A stretch of DNA of 64,000 nt from Panaeolus papilionaceus (taxonomy: Eukaryota > Basidiomycota > Agaricomycetes > Agaricales): NCBI GenBank assembly GCA_015501605.1, contig JADNRZ010000008.1:1798001-1862000 (forward strand), read 5' to 3'. Of this stretch, positions 47,080-58,480 are shown piece by piece. The notes under the pieces were generated by a model. It made no database searches. It had not been told where the DNA came from and was given only the letters and a program-made list of their open reading frames with translations. A program made the position numbers and the translations under genes. Numbering within the stretch: position 1 is the stretch's first letter; every line of letters begins with the position of its first letter.

Positions 47080-47450
47080 TATTGTTCGATTTTTCTATAT
47101 TTTCCCGTGTATTTATATTCGCATCAGCGCTTCGTTTAGGCGTTGCGCGCTCTTGGTTTCTGTAGTTTTGGGCCTCTTCTTTCATTTTTCATGATTTTAC
47201 TCAGCTTTACATATATCATGTACGCAGTTCACAAAAAACATAAGCTCCTTTCCAACCTTGTATTTCCTGTTTCGTGCTCGTATTTCGTCTTCGTCGTCGT
47301 CCGGTGCCCGTGCGCACTTCCGTCAGCGCTTATTTGCGTCGTCTTCGTCGTCTTCGTCCCTGGTTCCTCGTTCCAGTTCATATCACTTACCTTAACGTCT
47401 CCTCATCTCTCCTACACATCGAACCCACGAGCTGGTACTGCGCGTGACAC
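47080..47450 (+). repeat. Dispersed repeat, inverted partner at 62400-62790
   Basis: Shared landmarks, reading this strand: CGTGTATTTATATTCGCATC, GCGCTCTTGGTTTC, TATATCATGTAC, and CGTATTTCGTCTTCGTC. On the other copy they occur in the same order on the minus strand. A long frame across this stretch is low-complexity and not credible as a gene. Confidence 0.7.
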
Positions 47451-47961
47451 CTTCCATTTCCAGCCACCCCATCCCCTTGTCATACCACTCACCTTCCACC
47501 CATATCTCCCCACGCGCACGCCAACAGCGGAGGATGAACCCCAGCCAACCAACGACCCCCCAACAGTCAGCCTACCCTGTTGACAGGCAAGAAGAAATTC
47601 ACCATGTTGTATACATATGTTTTTTGTAGCTGGCTTGGACTGTGAGGATCGTGCGCACGGAAGGGCATGTAACCATGATCAAGTGTGTTGTAAGGACCTG
47701 TACGTGAATGAATCCATCTTATTTCGCACACATTTTCTATTGAGACATGACCAGCGCTTGCAACCTCGCATATCCTTGAGTTATATTCTCAATCAAATAC
47801 ACGCGCTTGCTCATATCAACTCGTAGATTACATAGCCTCGCGACTTCATACCCACCCATCGAGACCTGTACAGAAATAAGGTGAGCCGATCGAGCATGAC
47901 GGATGTCGAAGCTCACTCGAAGCCAATATCAATTCTTGTGCGTGGTCCTACAATAGTCGTT

Positions 47962-48642
47962 TCATTTGCTGGCGGGTGCCTTTAAACACTGGCTGTAAAC
48001 TGGGGTGACACGCCTTAGCGCAATGGCTACAAAACATATAGTTTGCGAGGTTTTTGTTGCTTACATTCGTTGTGGCGGACACATATCGTGCTGCACAAGT
48101 GAGAAGTTGTCAATCCTTGTCAACGGGCACATAGAGGGAACAACTGCTTACCCAGGAACGCAGACGGTGTTGTAAATCCATCCTTGGCCACCGCCTTTGA
48201 TAAGAAATCCATTTAAGCAGAATATACATGGCTTGAACGTTGCACTTACATTGTGCCCACTCTTGGATCCGACATTCACTAAGATCTGAAGGTTATGATT
48301 GTGTATCGGATGAGTTGAGCAACTGTCTTTGAAATCTCGGCAAATACACTTGAATTACCTTCGTTGATGTAGACACATGTTTCGCTTTCAATCATACCAG
48401 TCGATAAGCCTGGACATTATTTTCCAAAATACATGGAAATACGTACTACCAATCACCAACGTCCTCCAAAGGACACTTCGTGGTGCCAGTCCATCCTTTC
48501 CCACCACCTGTGAATAATTGTTAGATCCCACAACCAACTGTGTGCATATCGCGTTGTTCGTACATTGCGGGGGTTTAATCTGAGCCAACGCGTATGGAAG
48601 GATGGCAAATAGGGAAACAAGAGGAAGAGCAAACTTGACCAT
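47962..48642 (-). CDS. Secreted double-CBM1 protein, gene 4
   Basis: Seven coding exons, 102 aa, start at 48642, stop at 47962-47964. Signal peptide MVKFALPLVSLFAILPYALA. Module 1: QCGGKGWTGTTKC, then a longer acidic insert PLEDVGDWYETC, VYINE, DLSECR. Module 2: AQCGGQGWIYNTVC, GTICVRHNEFYSQCL; the ending FYSQCL is the textbook CBM1 end. The second module has lost the usual Gly after GW. A GTGAGC donor for the 3' UTR intron lies 46 nt past the stop. It is intact and the most diverged of the four tandem copies. Confidence 0.87.
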
Positions 48643-48730
48643 TGTGATATACGAAGGTGCTGCAGCACTCAGATCCAGACATCGACGCTTTTAATGTGAG
48701 CCGATGGGTCATTTTCGGCGCTGGACTTCG
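48643..48730 (-). promoter_or_regulatory. Conserved upstream block (double-CBM1 gene 4)
   Basis: Same order of GCCGAAAATGACCCATCG, ACATTAAAAGCGTCGATGTC and CTTCGTATATC before the start codon. Confidence 0.6.
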
Positions 48731-48920
48731 CTATCATGATTCAAAATTAGAAATGGAAAAGCCTTCCGTGTTACATACTACCGGAGAACACCCGGCGGGC
48801 ATTCCATGATTCAATGGCCTATCGACAGCGGGAATTTTAAAAATAGGGGCCCGTATCCTCGTTAGAGATGTATCTATATCCATTCGGTGGAACCAATTGA
48901 ACGAGTCCGTTGCGATGTTG

Positions 48921-49630
48921 GATTTGACGCTCGTTTGAAATGCATATTGGATGAAACGATGAAGTACAAGTTTAAGTTCTCGCCCTCCAAATTCAATCGC
49001 CCTCCCTTAGTTGAATGACCCCCAACGTGACCCTGTGAACCCTCCGCTCATGATCCGACGGCCCGCACCCCATGATGTCACCAACAGCTGAATTGGCTGA
49101 AGTCGTGCACGGTGCACGCTCCTCGCTTCGTTCTTCCCGCCATCATCGTGTGCCATTGAGGTTGCTCGTGTGCATGCGTCGTGCTTGATTTCAAGCGTTG
49201 TATCGAGTAAGTACTCGTTCCATTCATTTGACTTATGTGAGTGGTGATTGACTCTGAATGGATTGAATTGGAGGATAGGTATAGCTCTAGGTCGCCTCTA
49301 GAACGAGGGATCAGGACGTCCAGCTCAGCCTTTTTCATTTCGATATTACTTGAATTGGACAAGAACGAGTTTGGGGGGGATTTATAAGAAAGAGTTTGTC
49401 ACCGCCTTACTTCTGAGAAGGACGTCAAGCACGAGGCTTGCCGTACGTATTTAATACCAAACACCACCCCACCGCCGTCAACATCAAGCTTGCTTTCCTT
49501 CCTGCTCTCTGCATCCCTTCAACACTCTCCATTACACTCTCGGATCATCCGTCTTTACTAAAGAGTCCCAAAACCCTCGTCAAGGTCCTAGGACCACCCC
49601 CAACACCTACCACCTAACTATCAGGCGACA
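48921..49630. other. Intergenic, promoter of the M28 protease
   Basis: No gene supported; the minus frame at 49078-49362 has no motif. The last 150 nt are strongly C/T-rich, usual for a fungal leader. Confidence 0.45.
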
Positions 49631-52600
49631 ATGCCGCCAATAACAACCAAAATTCTAGGCTATCGCGCCCTCCCCGTCTCCATCTTCGCATTCATAACCT
49701 ACCTAGCCATATTCGTCGCCCTCAGCGTGACAGACACCCTCGAAGATGTGCCGAAGAAGAATAAGTGGGGTGGGTTGGATGTGAAAGAGGCGGGGGAGGA
49801 TTTGCGGGTGGTGAGCACTCTATTCTATCATCGCCTTCATATACACGCTCTCATGATACCTAATGGTGATGATATTCACATTAATATCGTATTGGTACCG
49901 ACACATAGATAACTTCCCATCCCCACCCCTACAACTCACACGCCAACGACGCCGTGCGGTCCTACCTTCTCTCCAGGCTCAAAACCATCGCTGCCAACTA
50001 CTCGCATGTGCATATCATAGACGATATGAAAAGCAGCGCCGTGTGGGTTAATAATGGGGCCGGAGTCTATTTTGAGGGCACGAATGTGTTGGTCAAGGTG
50101 GATGGACTCGGCGCTGGTGCCGATGGTAACGAGAACAACAACGCCGATGTGATGCACGAGGAGAAAGACGCGATCTTGTTTTCGGCACATTATGATTCTG
50201 TCTCGACCGCCCCAGGTGCGACGGATGATGGAATGGGGGTTGCGACGCTGTTGCAACTCGTCAAGTATTTTGCGCAGCATAGGGGGAAGAGGAGTGCGAT
50301 TTTTAATGTGAATAATGGGGAGGAGGATTGGTTGAATGGGGCGCATGCGTGAGTTGTTTTGTTGGTCTATTCTGCTTGATAAGACAGAACCTGATGAAGT
50401 CTGGATTGAATAATAGGTTTATGGAACACCCGTGGTCGAATTTGACAGATACGTTTTTGAACCTTGAGGGTGCCGCTGCGGGAGGGTGCGTCTATATCTT
50501 TATCTTTCCCTCCCTCTCTCTCCTCAAACGCTTATATCAATAAACACACAGCCGACCCATCCTCTTCCGCGCCACATCAACCACCCCCGTGCGCGCTTTC
50601 AAATCTGATCTCATCCCCCATCCACACGCGAACGTGTTATCAGCTGACGCGTTTGCGAGGGGCGCGATTAAGAGCGGGACGGATTATAGTGTTTATGTTG
50701 ATGCAGGTGCGTCTTTGTGTCTACGTTCACGTTCTCCAAATATGTTTGTATGTCTGTACTTATAACGATACCCACAACGCAGGCATGCAAGGCCTCGACC
50801 TCGCGTTTTACAAAGGCCGCAGTCGGTATCATACCAAGTATGATAGTGTGGCGTATACGTTGGGCGGCGAGAAGAGCTTGTGGAGTATGATGGAGGTGGC
50901 GAGGGGCGTTGGAGTCGGGTTGGTGGGGAGGCCGGCGAATACAAAGAAGGTTGAGACGAAGGCCATGGGGGAGAAGGTTGGTGATGCGCCTGTTTATTTT
51001 GATCGTACGTCTCTTTTCTCCTCTTGTCTTCTGGTTCGTTCGTTCGGCTGTTGATTCTCACATTCTTTTCACTCGAACCGACTTCAAATAGTCTTCAAAT
51101 CCCTCCTCGTCGTCTTCCCGCTCTCCAATCTCCTAATATACAACGTCGTAGCACTCATCGTAGGGCCTATCCTCTTGATCTTCTTCATCGTAGCGGAACG
51201 CGTCATCCTACACCGCCGTGAATCGGACGACGCATCCTCCTCCTCTTCTGACTCCGATGAGGAAGATGAGGGGACGAGGAGAGGGAATCGGTATGGCGCG
51301 ACGGGTCATCATCATCACCAGAATGGGAACGGGGCAAGCAACGCGCATAGGAGAAGACCGGTACGGGCAGGCACGACGGGTGGGTATGATGTTAGTGCGG
51401 CGCTTGAAGATGACGCTGGGAGCGAATCGAGTCTTGGGCATGCGAGGAGGAGGAAGATGGGTGGGTGGGGTGCAAGGTTGTGGGTTTGTTGTAAATTTTG
51501 GGTTGCACTCGTGGCCAGTGGAGGAGTGCTTGCGGGGTGGGTTTGGATGTGGGTGGTTGGGAATCCGTTTGTGAGTATCTCTCTTGTTGAGTGGATGCGT
51601 TGATTTGCTGATGCTCGTGAAAAATACAGGCTATCTATTCGTCTCCCTACCTCATTCTGCTCTCCGCGCTCTCATTAACATACCTCGTCCAAACATACAT
51701 CCTCGCCATCCCTCACTCTTTCCCCTTCTTCTCCCCCTCGCCCTCTTCATCCTGGAAGCACCACCTCACCCCGCACCAACAATCCAAACACATCACCCTC
51801 CACGCGCTCTACATCTTCACCTGGCTTCTCCTCCTTCTCTCCACGTTAGGCATAACGCAATTGCACCCAGGCATCGCGAGTGGCTATCTGATGAGCACGT
51901 GGAATACGGTGGTGGGGCTGGCATGTGTGATGGGCGCGGTAGAGAGCGGGGTTGCTGTGGCTAGGGGTCGTAAGGATGAGGAGAGCGATAGTGATAGTGA
52001 GGAGGAGGATGAGGATGGGGAGGATGGGGTGTATGATGAGCTTGAAGGAAATGGAAGGGCGCGGAGAGGCGCCCATGCACCTGCTGCGCACGATGAGCGG
52101 GCGCCGCTGTTGAGGAACGATAGTGCGCCGCCCCTTCCTGGACCGTCGAGGCATGCTTATCACTCTATCACGGGCCCTACTTCGCATTCGGTGTCGCGCT
52201 CTCATTCACATCCGCGCAGGATGGGAAAAGAGAGAGAAGGAATTGATAGTATATGGTGGCTCCCGCAGTTCCTTGTTAGTGTACCGCTGCCGGTGGTGCT
52301 GTTTGGGAATGTGGCGATGCTTGTGTTGGATGGGATGAGTCAGGGGGTTGTTGATGGGGGATGGGTTGGGGGAGGTGAGTTTTTTGTGTTTTGAGTCTTT
52401 CTCCTTTTTTGTTTTTTTTTTTTTGTTTTTGTTTGGCGTGTTGGTTGTGGATGGATTTTGTGAGGTTTTGGTGTTGGTTCATCTATTCGAGTGAATTTCT
52501 TTGGACGAGGACACCGTGATTGGATGATTTTTCAATCGTTTAGGGCGCATATATGCGCCTTTTTGGGAGGTTTTGTTACCTGCGTTTGATCCTTTCCATC

Positions 52601-53936
52601 GTTCTCGAATTTTGGTCATCTTCGAGCGCGGTTGCATGCTTGGTTTCATGTCGAACCTGCGTTTTTCTTTACCGCTCGAGTGGATCAAAGGGCTATTGGT
52701 CCCATCGGATCAGTGACCCGCTCGTACACATATGCAACGCTCATTTCCGATTTTCACATTTGCCTCTCCTTTCTGTGTCCATCTCATTCGAACGATCAAC
52801 TAACTCACCTCTTTGACAGTATACATCCTCACCGCTCTCATCTCCCTTCTTCTCCTTCTCCCGCTTTCCCCCTTCGCCACTAAACTCTATGCATGCCGTC
52901 CTCTCACCTACCTCGCTATTGGACTCTTTGTGCTTAGTACCCTCACGGCGCTTCTTAGTTTCCCGTTCACGGTTGAGGATCCGCTCAAGGTCTTTTTCCA
53001 GCAGAAGATCGAGCTGAGCGCGGGGGTGGTGAAAGTACGAAGCATTTATCACAACGCCACTGCCTCTTCATCGTCGATCTTCACCGTCACCCCGACGCTA
53101 TCCCCTTCCCCCCACCACCCACCGAAGCTATCATCACGACCTCGCTCTCTGGCCCGAAAGCGTACCTGAAGGAGAGAATAGTGGGGGTTATGCCCTCTGC
53201 GCAGCACGAGTTGCGGAAGGGAGAAAAGGCGCGGGTGAGATGTGTGGAGGATGAGGTGAAGAAGGGGCTGGAGAGGTGTGAGTGGAGGGTGGGGGTGCAT
53301 ATGGGGTTGGATGTGGGTGAACGTGGGGTTGGGATCGCAAAGAAAGCATGGGCACCGAAAGAGTACTTTGAAGCTGAAGTGGTGAGGACTGGTCCTTCGA
53401 ATGCGACGTTTAGAGTGCGGGGGAGGAATACGAGGAATTGTAGGGTTTATTTCGAGGGGGCGGTGTTTTGGTTTGGGGTTCGACAAGGCCCCGATGTTAG
53501 TCTTCATTCCGACGCCCAGGCTCGGAAGGAAATGCAACGCGGCTATCCGATTCCACCCCAGGGAATCAAAGAGATACGACTCTGGGGCAGGGAGTGGGAG
53601 AAGGAGTGGGTTGTTGATGTGGATTGGGGGTATCAGATTGTATCCTCAGCGCCAGAAATGGACACGAAGATGATAAGTGGTATGAAAGGCCGGATCGCGT
53701 GTGAGTGGGTGGAGTATGAGAGTGGGATGGTGGATACTGGTCCGGGGATCAGTCGTTTCGCGACAGGTGCGGTTGGGGAGAAGACAATGGCGGCGATGAA
53801 TATGGCGATGGAAGGGAAGAACGCTCATCCTAAGATTCCTGCATTCGAAGAAGTGCTGTCGTTCCTCCCTGAATGGGCGGCGGTGAGCAAGTATGCGGAT
53901 GGATTGGTTGAGGTTTGGGCGCCTTTTGAGATTTGA
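49631..53936 (+). CDS. PFF1: Vacuolar membrane M28 metalloprotease (PFF1-type)
   Basis: Eight exons: 49631-49810, 49909-50348, 50417-50485, 50552-50706, 50783-51004, 51092-51570, 51630-52374, 52820-53936; roughly 1,090-1,135 aa. An N-terminal membrane segment (residues about 15-33) is followed by the M28 peptidase domain: HPYNSHAND, FSAHYDSVSTAPGATDDG (His and Asp metal ligands at about 154-167), NNGEEDWLNGAHAF (catalytic Glu at about 198-199), then YHTKYDS. Several membrane segments follow (FKSLLVVFPLSNLLIYNVVA, SPYLILLSALSLTYLV, VYILTALISLLLLLP) and a lumenal C-terminal domain, the PFF1 layout. The last exon changes frame between 53035 and 53171. Either one base is missing in a C-run near 53090, or a 137-nt intron (53035-53171) is removed; both give an open frame to 53936. 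Intron 7 (445 nt) is unusually long and T-rich. Confidence 0.85.
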
Positions 53937-54238
53937 GGATTTTGTTCAGTGCTGTCTGTTTTTTACTCCTATTTTGTATTTGTATCATATGGAATGATAT
54001 GCTTTGGTTTCGTTTTTGTTTTATGAGGATTTGAGGAGTTATTCTGTCCGGTCTATGAGAGCATTGGAAATATTTTCTACGTAACTGTTATCGACTACAA
54101 GTACATTGGTTTGTTGTCCGTCCAGAACGAATTCAAACATGAATACGACAAGCAGGAGAGTTCCGTTATAACAAATAGTAGTACATCGTCCTTGGAATCG
54201 TTTACTTCGTTTCGTTGTATTCCCAATCTCCTGACCCT

Positions 54239-56761
54239 TCATTTCTGACTCCGAGCCTGCGGCGAAAAATAATAAGCCATGATCATGCTCGTATGGTAAT
54301 CGGGTGGGCTCTCGTCATCTTCCTCATCGTCAGCATCAGATTCCGCGATACGAAGAGCCCCCGGCGTGAACGTGTACGGACGCGCGTGAGTTTCGTTCCT
54401 TCTAGCGGTTGCCCTGGATCGTGATCTGGCCGAGGTCACGGTACCCCGTCGAACCGCAGCTGGACGTGTGCCGAAGTCGTTGGTACGTGCTACAGGGCTC
54501 AAGTTGAGCGCGTTCTTGTTAAAACGGGTGTTGGGGCTGAGTGTGGACTCAGATGAGTTGCACATGGATGTGGGGTTTGAGTTTTCGTACTCTGAGAAAC
54601 CGTAGCATGGCCGCATTTCCTTATTATATTGGCTATTTGCAGATGGTGATCGGGAGTTGTCCGTCGACGTATAGTTGGAGGCCAAGCATGATATCGACGT
54701 AGAAGTGCGAGGATTGACGGTGGTATTACTCTGTGCAGACGTGCTCCGAGATAGACTCGCATCCGTGAGGTCATCTGAGCTTGTATACTCGGGTGAGGGG
54801 TCATCATAAATGTCGTCGATGTCAGTAGACTGATCGTATTCTTCGTAGTCTGACGTTCTAGCATATGAGATGTCGGTGCTTGAGAGGCTGTTCCGTGTAG
54901 AGTCTGGCTGTGCGATGATACTTGAAATATTACGACGACCAAGGGGAACTTTTATATCAGTGTTGTTGTTGAACGCGGGGGTGCACGATACCAGGGAGGC
55001 ATCAAGAGGTTGCTTTGTAGACCCAGGTCGCATGATAGGCTTAGCGGCTGTAAGAATATCGATTTCCTCCTCACAAGTAGGCTCGATGTCCCTCGAAGGC
55101 TCGGGAATCCTCTCAACAGTGTCCTCCTTGATCATCTCAAACGGACTTGCGGTCAGTTGCATGTACTGCGTGATAAATTCCGCCGACGGCTCAGCCGTTT
55201 GCAAGGCAAGATATGTCGGAACATCAGGGAGTGCTGATCGGGGGCCTTGCTCTGGGTGCATTACCCTTCGAGAGACATCGAGGAGAGGCAGAGGTTCGTA
55301 CGGGGAGGTGTGAGAGGGAGGTGCAGGTGCAGGCCACGTCCTTCGTAATGGTGGTGTCTGCTCCGGATTTCCACGAGATTGATGAGGCAGAACTGTGGGG
55401 AGACTGAGACGCGTTAATGGGGTGGGTATTGGAGGGAGAGGCCTCGGCCCCATGATTTGAAATCGTGATAGCTTTGTCTCTGTGCTTGTGCGACTACTTT
55501 GCCTAGGGTCTGTTGAGATATCACTGGGCAAGCCGGATGGGGAGCTTGGAGGTGGCGAGGATGCGCCGTCGCTGGCGTGAGGGGATAGCGATGTACGTGA
55601 AGACGAGGTAGTGCTCTGCTCCGTGGGCGTCAAAGGAGATGAATTCGAAGAGGTGCTAGACTGTCGTTGAGAAGAATGGGACGAGTCTCTGATAGCGTGA
55701 TGGTCAGCATCTGCTCTTTCTGGTGTATATGGTTTACCAGCGGAGGCGCAGCTCAAAGCAGGAACGCTGCCAATATTGTTGATCAAGCGGAAGGAATCAT
55801 GGCTTTCGATGTTGGAGATAATAACGGGGAGCTCCATGGTTATGGTCGTCTTGCTCAAAACTGCTTTGATGCAGAGAGTGTAGGCAATGTTGATGTGTCG
55901 CGACGAGACGCTGCTGAGTGTGGCCATGCTGTGGTCAGGGGGAACGACACAAGTAACATCACGAGACAAAGGCATGCCCGCCTCAATTCCGGTGTTGACA
56001 GAAACCACACTGCGTGCGATGATGTTCTCCTTTCTGATAGTGTCTGTAGGGCGATTCGGGATAGTGAACGTCACAACTTCCTTGAGAGAGGTTTCGATTT
56101 CTTGAAGGAAGGTGTTCGTGCGCAATGCCAGGGACTCCGATGTCAAAGCGGTCGTAGCAGTAATAAGATCTCCCGGGCCGAAGCATCGCTGGTCTCGCAC
56201 GACAGTCAATTTGAAGCCCTTTTTTCCAGCTTCAAAGCTCTCGGTGACGTTATAGGCAGGCCAAGTAGAGTGGAGTTCGTGTTTTTGGATGGTAACAGGA
56301 GAGGTTGTCTTCAGAATGACTGGCTTCCCTCCACGTTTAAAGAACCTTTCCTTTCCCTTGATACAAACACTAGCGACGAGTTCATAGCGAATGCCGGCAC
56401 CATCCTGGCTCTCGCATGAGGGGGGAATGGACTCCGGGAGTTGGATAGCAAAGGGGAAATCCTGGGTGACCAAATTAGCGTATTCTAGAGAATCGGATGC
56501 GCTCCAAAGCGTGGTGTGACGCGGTCCAACTCGCTCTTCAAAACTACGTTTGACTCCTTTGTATATGACTGTTTCCACCTTTCTCAGCTCAACACGAACC
56601 CATTTTGCCTCCAATTTATCCAAAAAATCAGTCAAGACACGTAACTCTGCCATTCCCTTAATAGTAGCCCGCGGGCGAGTAGCAGTAGCAGGAATACCAG
56701 GATAGCCGTCGATAAAGTTGTCCTCGTTGATTGCGCGCAAGGTGAGGCTGGCTTGAGACAT
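54239..56761 (-). CDS. Alpha-arrestin-like protein with PPxY motif, large form
   Basis: Single-exon frame of 840 aa, start at 56761. The first 330 residues form the arrestin-like region: DGYPGIPATATRPRATIKG, AKWVRVELRKVE, VGPRHTTLWS, FPFAIQLPESIPPS, KTTSPVTIQKHELHSTWP, CFGPGDLI. This matches the protein at 35752-37389 segment by segment. The remaining 500 residues are Ser/Thr/Pro-rich and probably disordered, with many possible phosphorylation sites. Near the end SPPDYHTSM gives a PPDY motif at about 819-822, again a WW-domain docking site for a Nedd4-type ligase; PSPEY is a weaker second site. It is likely a ubiquitin-ligase adaptor for membrane proteins. It converges with the M28 protease gene (about 300 nt between stops). 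Confidence 0.87.
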   Translation of the reverse strand: MSQASLTLRAINEDNFIDGYPGIPATATRPRATIKGMAELRVLTDFLDKLEAKWVRVELRKVETVIYKGVKRSFEERVGPRHTTLWSASDSLEYANLVTQDFPFAIQLPESIPPSCESQDGAGIRYELVASVCIKGKERFFKRGGKPVILKTTSPVTIQKHELHSTWPAYNVTESFEAGKKGFKLTVVRDQRCFGPGDLITATTALTSESLALRTNTFLQEIETSLKEVVTFTIPNRPTDTIRKENIIARSVVSVNTGIEAGMPLSRDVTCVVPPDHSMATLSSVSSRHINIAYTLCIKAVLSKTTITMELPVIISNIESHDSFRLINNIGSVPALSCASAGKPYTPERADADHHAIRDSSHSSQRQSSTSSNSSPLTPTEQSTTSSSRTSLSPHASDGASSPPPSSPSGLPSDISTDPRQSSRTSTETKLSRFQIMGPRPLPPIPTPLTRLSLPTVLPHQSRGNPEQTPPLRRTWPAPAPPSHTSPYEPLPLLDVSRRVMHPEQGPRSALPDVPTYLALQTAEPSAEFITQYMQLTASPFEMIKEDTVERIPEPSRDIEPTCEEEIDILTAAKPIMRPGSTKQPLDASLVSCTPAFNNNTDIKVPLGRRNISSIIAQPDSTRNSLSSTDISYARTSDYEEYDQSTDIDDIYDDPSPEYTSSDDLTDASLSRSTSAQSNTTVNPRTSTSISCLASNYTSTDNSRSPSANSQYNKEMRPCYGFSEYENSNPTSMCNSSESTLSPNTRFNKNALNLSPVARTNDFGTRPAAVRRGTVTSARSRSRATARRNETHARPYTFTPGALRIAESDADDEEDDESPPDYHTSMIMAYYFSPQARSQK

Positions 56762-58480
56762 GTTGGGTGTTGACAGTAGTTAGAAGAGCTAGTTAGCAGT
56801 AAAGACGCTATAGGAAACGCGATGCTTGTTGAGAGCAACTGGCGATTGAGCTCACCCATTTCGTGCAGCCCCACCGACGAGTATGACATCCGGGCACAGC
56901 CTCATTCATGAGAGCGCATCGCGTACTTATGCATCGCCCGTATAGATAGCAAAGAAATACTACTAGAAATATCCCATTGGCTGTTACGTGTCCGGTAGAG
57001 TATTATTTAATCATCCAGCTGACCCTGTGCAGTGCCGGTACTGAATTCGAGAGTCAATGGTCATGGGAAGGAAGGCTGATCATCACTGCCTCATAAATGT
57101 CAACCGAGATGTCAGTGCAATTCCAGAATTAATGGGGAGAAGTCGCCTTGATAGATTTTTGTCTTCTTACCATATAGAAGTATGTTTACGGCTTGTCGTT
57201 CCCGTTGTCGGAGGACGAATATTTCCCAAGTGGAGACTATGGCGCCGCCGACTTTCCATAATACACAGGTAGACTCGGACTTGTCAATGAGGTAGAGGCC
57301 AAGCATTGATACTGGGCCACAATGGCTGATCCTAGTCATCTAGCAATGACAAACTTACAGGCAGTCCACTGAGTTTGACTTGAGAGCAAGCCTGTATGGG
57401 CAAGTGTTGACGAAGGTATGATGACGAACAACGAACGAAGCGACAGGCAATCGGTCTACTGACACTGAGCGGAAGTGCGGGCCGGCGGGGCATCAAGGGA
57501 AAGTTTCTCAGGGTCACGTTCGTATGGGTTCTCAACTTTCATGTTCATCGACTCTCCTGAACAATGTTGCATCAGCCCTCGACGCGGTATAGTTGGAAGA
57601 GCCGCGTCTTTCCTCTTATTTTTTGCCTTTCTTCTTTTGGCACCAGGTAGATCTGGAGTCTGGACTGGGTCGAAGACTCAGAATTCGAACCCTTATCTAT
57701 ATATATCACCTCCGAAAAATCTCTCCTCGTCAGCGCACGAATTGTCTCGAGGGATGATTTTTGTGGTGTCCTTGCTCTCGCGTTATGATCTTTCAGGTCG
57801 AAATATCGTGTCTTAAATCACACAACACGCAACTGATACCACACACGATACCCCACCTCGAATGGTACTGGGTTACGAAACTTGGACTCGCGATCCAAGT
57901 TAGGTGACAAGCTGTCTATGGACTCGGAATTATGCGTGTCAATGTCATATCACAACAATGCATGCTGCATTGGCTTTGCATTCTCTCCTCCATTCAACTA
58001 TCGATATGGTCACACCCCAGAGACTGCATCCTGACGGATGACGCACCCGCCGGGCATTGCTGGTATAGTTTGTTTATGACTGCTCATTTTGTGGTACTGT
58101 GCACCACGAAAACGCATGTACATATCATATTGAACCTGCGGTGCCCGTCCTGGTGATGATCCTATACTCATAACCTTCTCGATGTGCGCTGGGTTTTGCA
58201 TCATCTATTTCACCTTGATTCGTATAATTGGTCACCCGAACATGTCTTCATAGCCAGTTTCACGAGGTATTGGCACCCGTGAGCACAGTCGTCGAGTGGT
58301 TTTCCATTATGTCCTTCTTATGGCCGCTCATTTGACACACTGCTCAGGAAGGACATTGTTTAGCGAGCCATTTGTTTATGTATGCACACGTACATACTGA
58401 CAAATCCTTTCCATGTACATGTATCGATTCGTCTCATCTCGTTTTTTTTTTTTTTTTTTGAAAGTTATACTGTACGTCAT
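56762..58480. other. Intergenic, no supported gene
   Basis: Promoter region of the large alpha-arrestin, then gene-poor sequence ending in a T-run of about 19 at 58442. Nothing else recognised. Confidence 0.45.

Noticed and set aside
47143..47583. 146-codon plus-strand frame with hydrophobic start
   Set aside because: It lies in a repeat also present inverted at 62400-62790. The product is low-complexity (FVVV, TCG/CTT runs) and the two copies do not keep a common frame.
50464..51054. 196-codon frame across 50.5-51.0 kb
   Set aside because: It runs through introns of the M28 protease; only the part from 50783 is a true exon of that gene.
55667..56419. 250-codon plus-strand open frame
   Set aside because: It lies antisense to the alpha-arrestin, has no motif and is explained by codon use of the real gene.
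57680..57700. Possible B box GGGTTCGAATTC on the minus strand
   Set aside because: No cloverleaf can be built around it.
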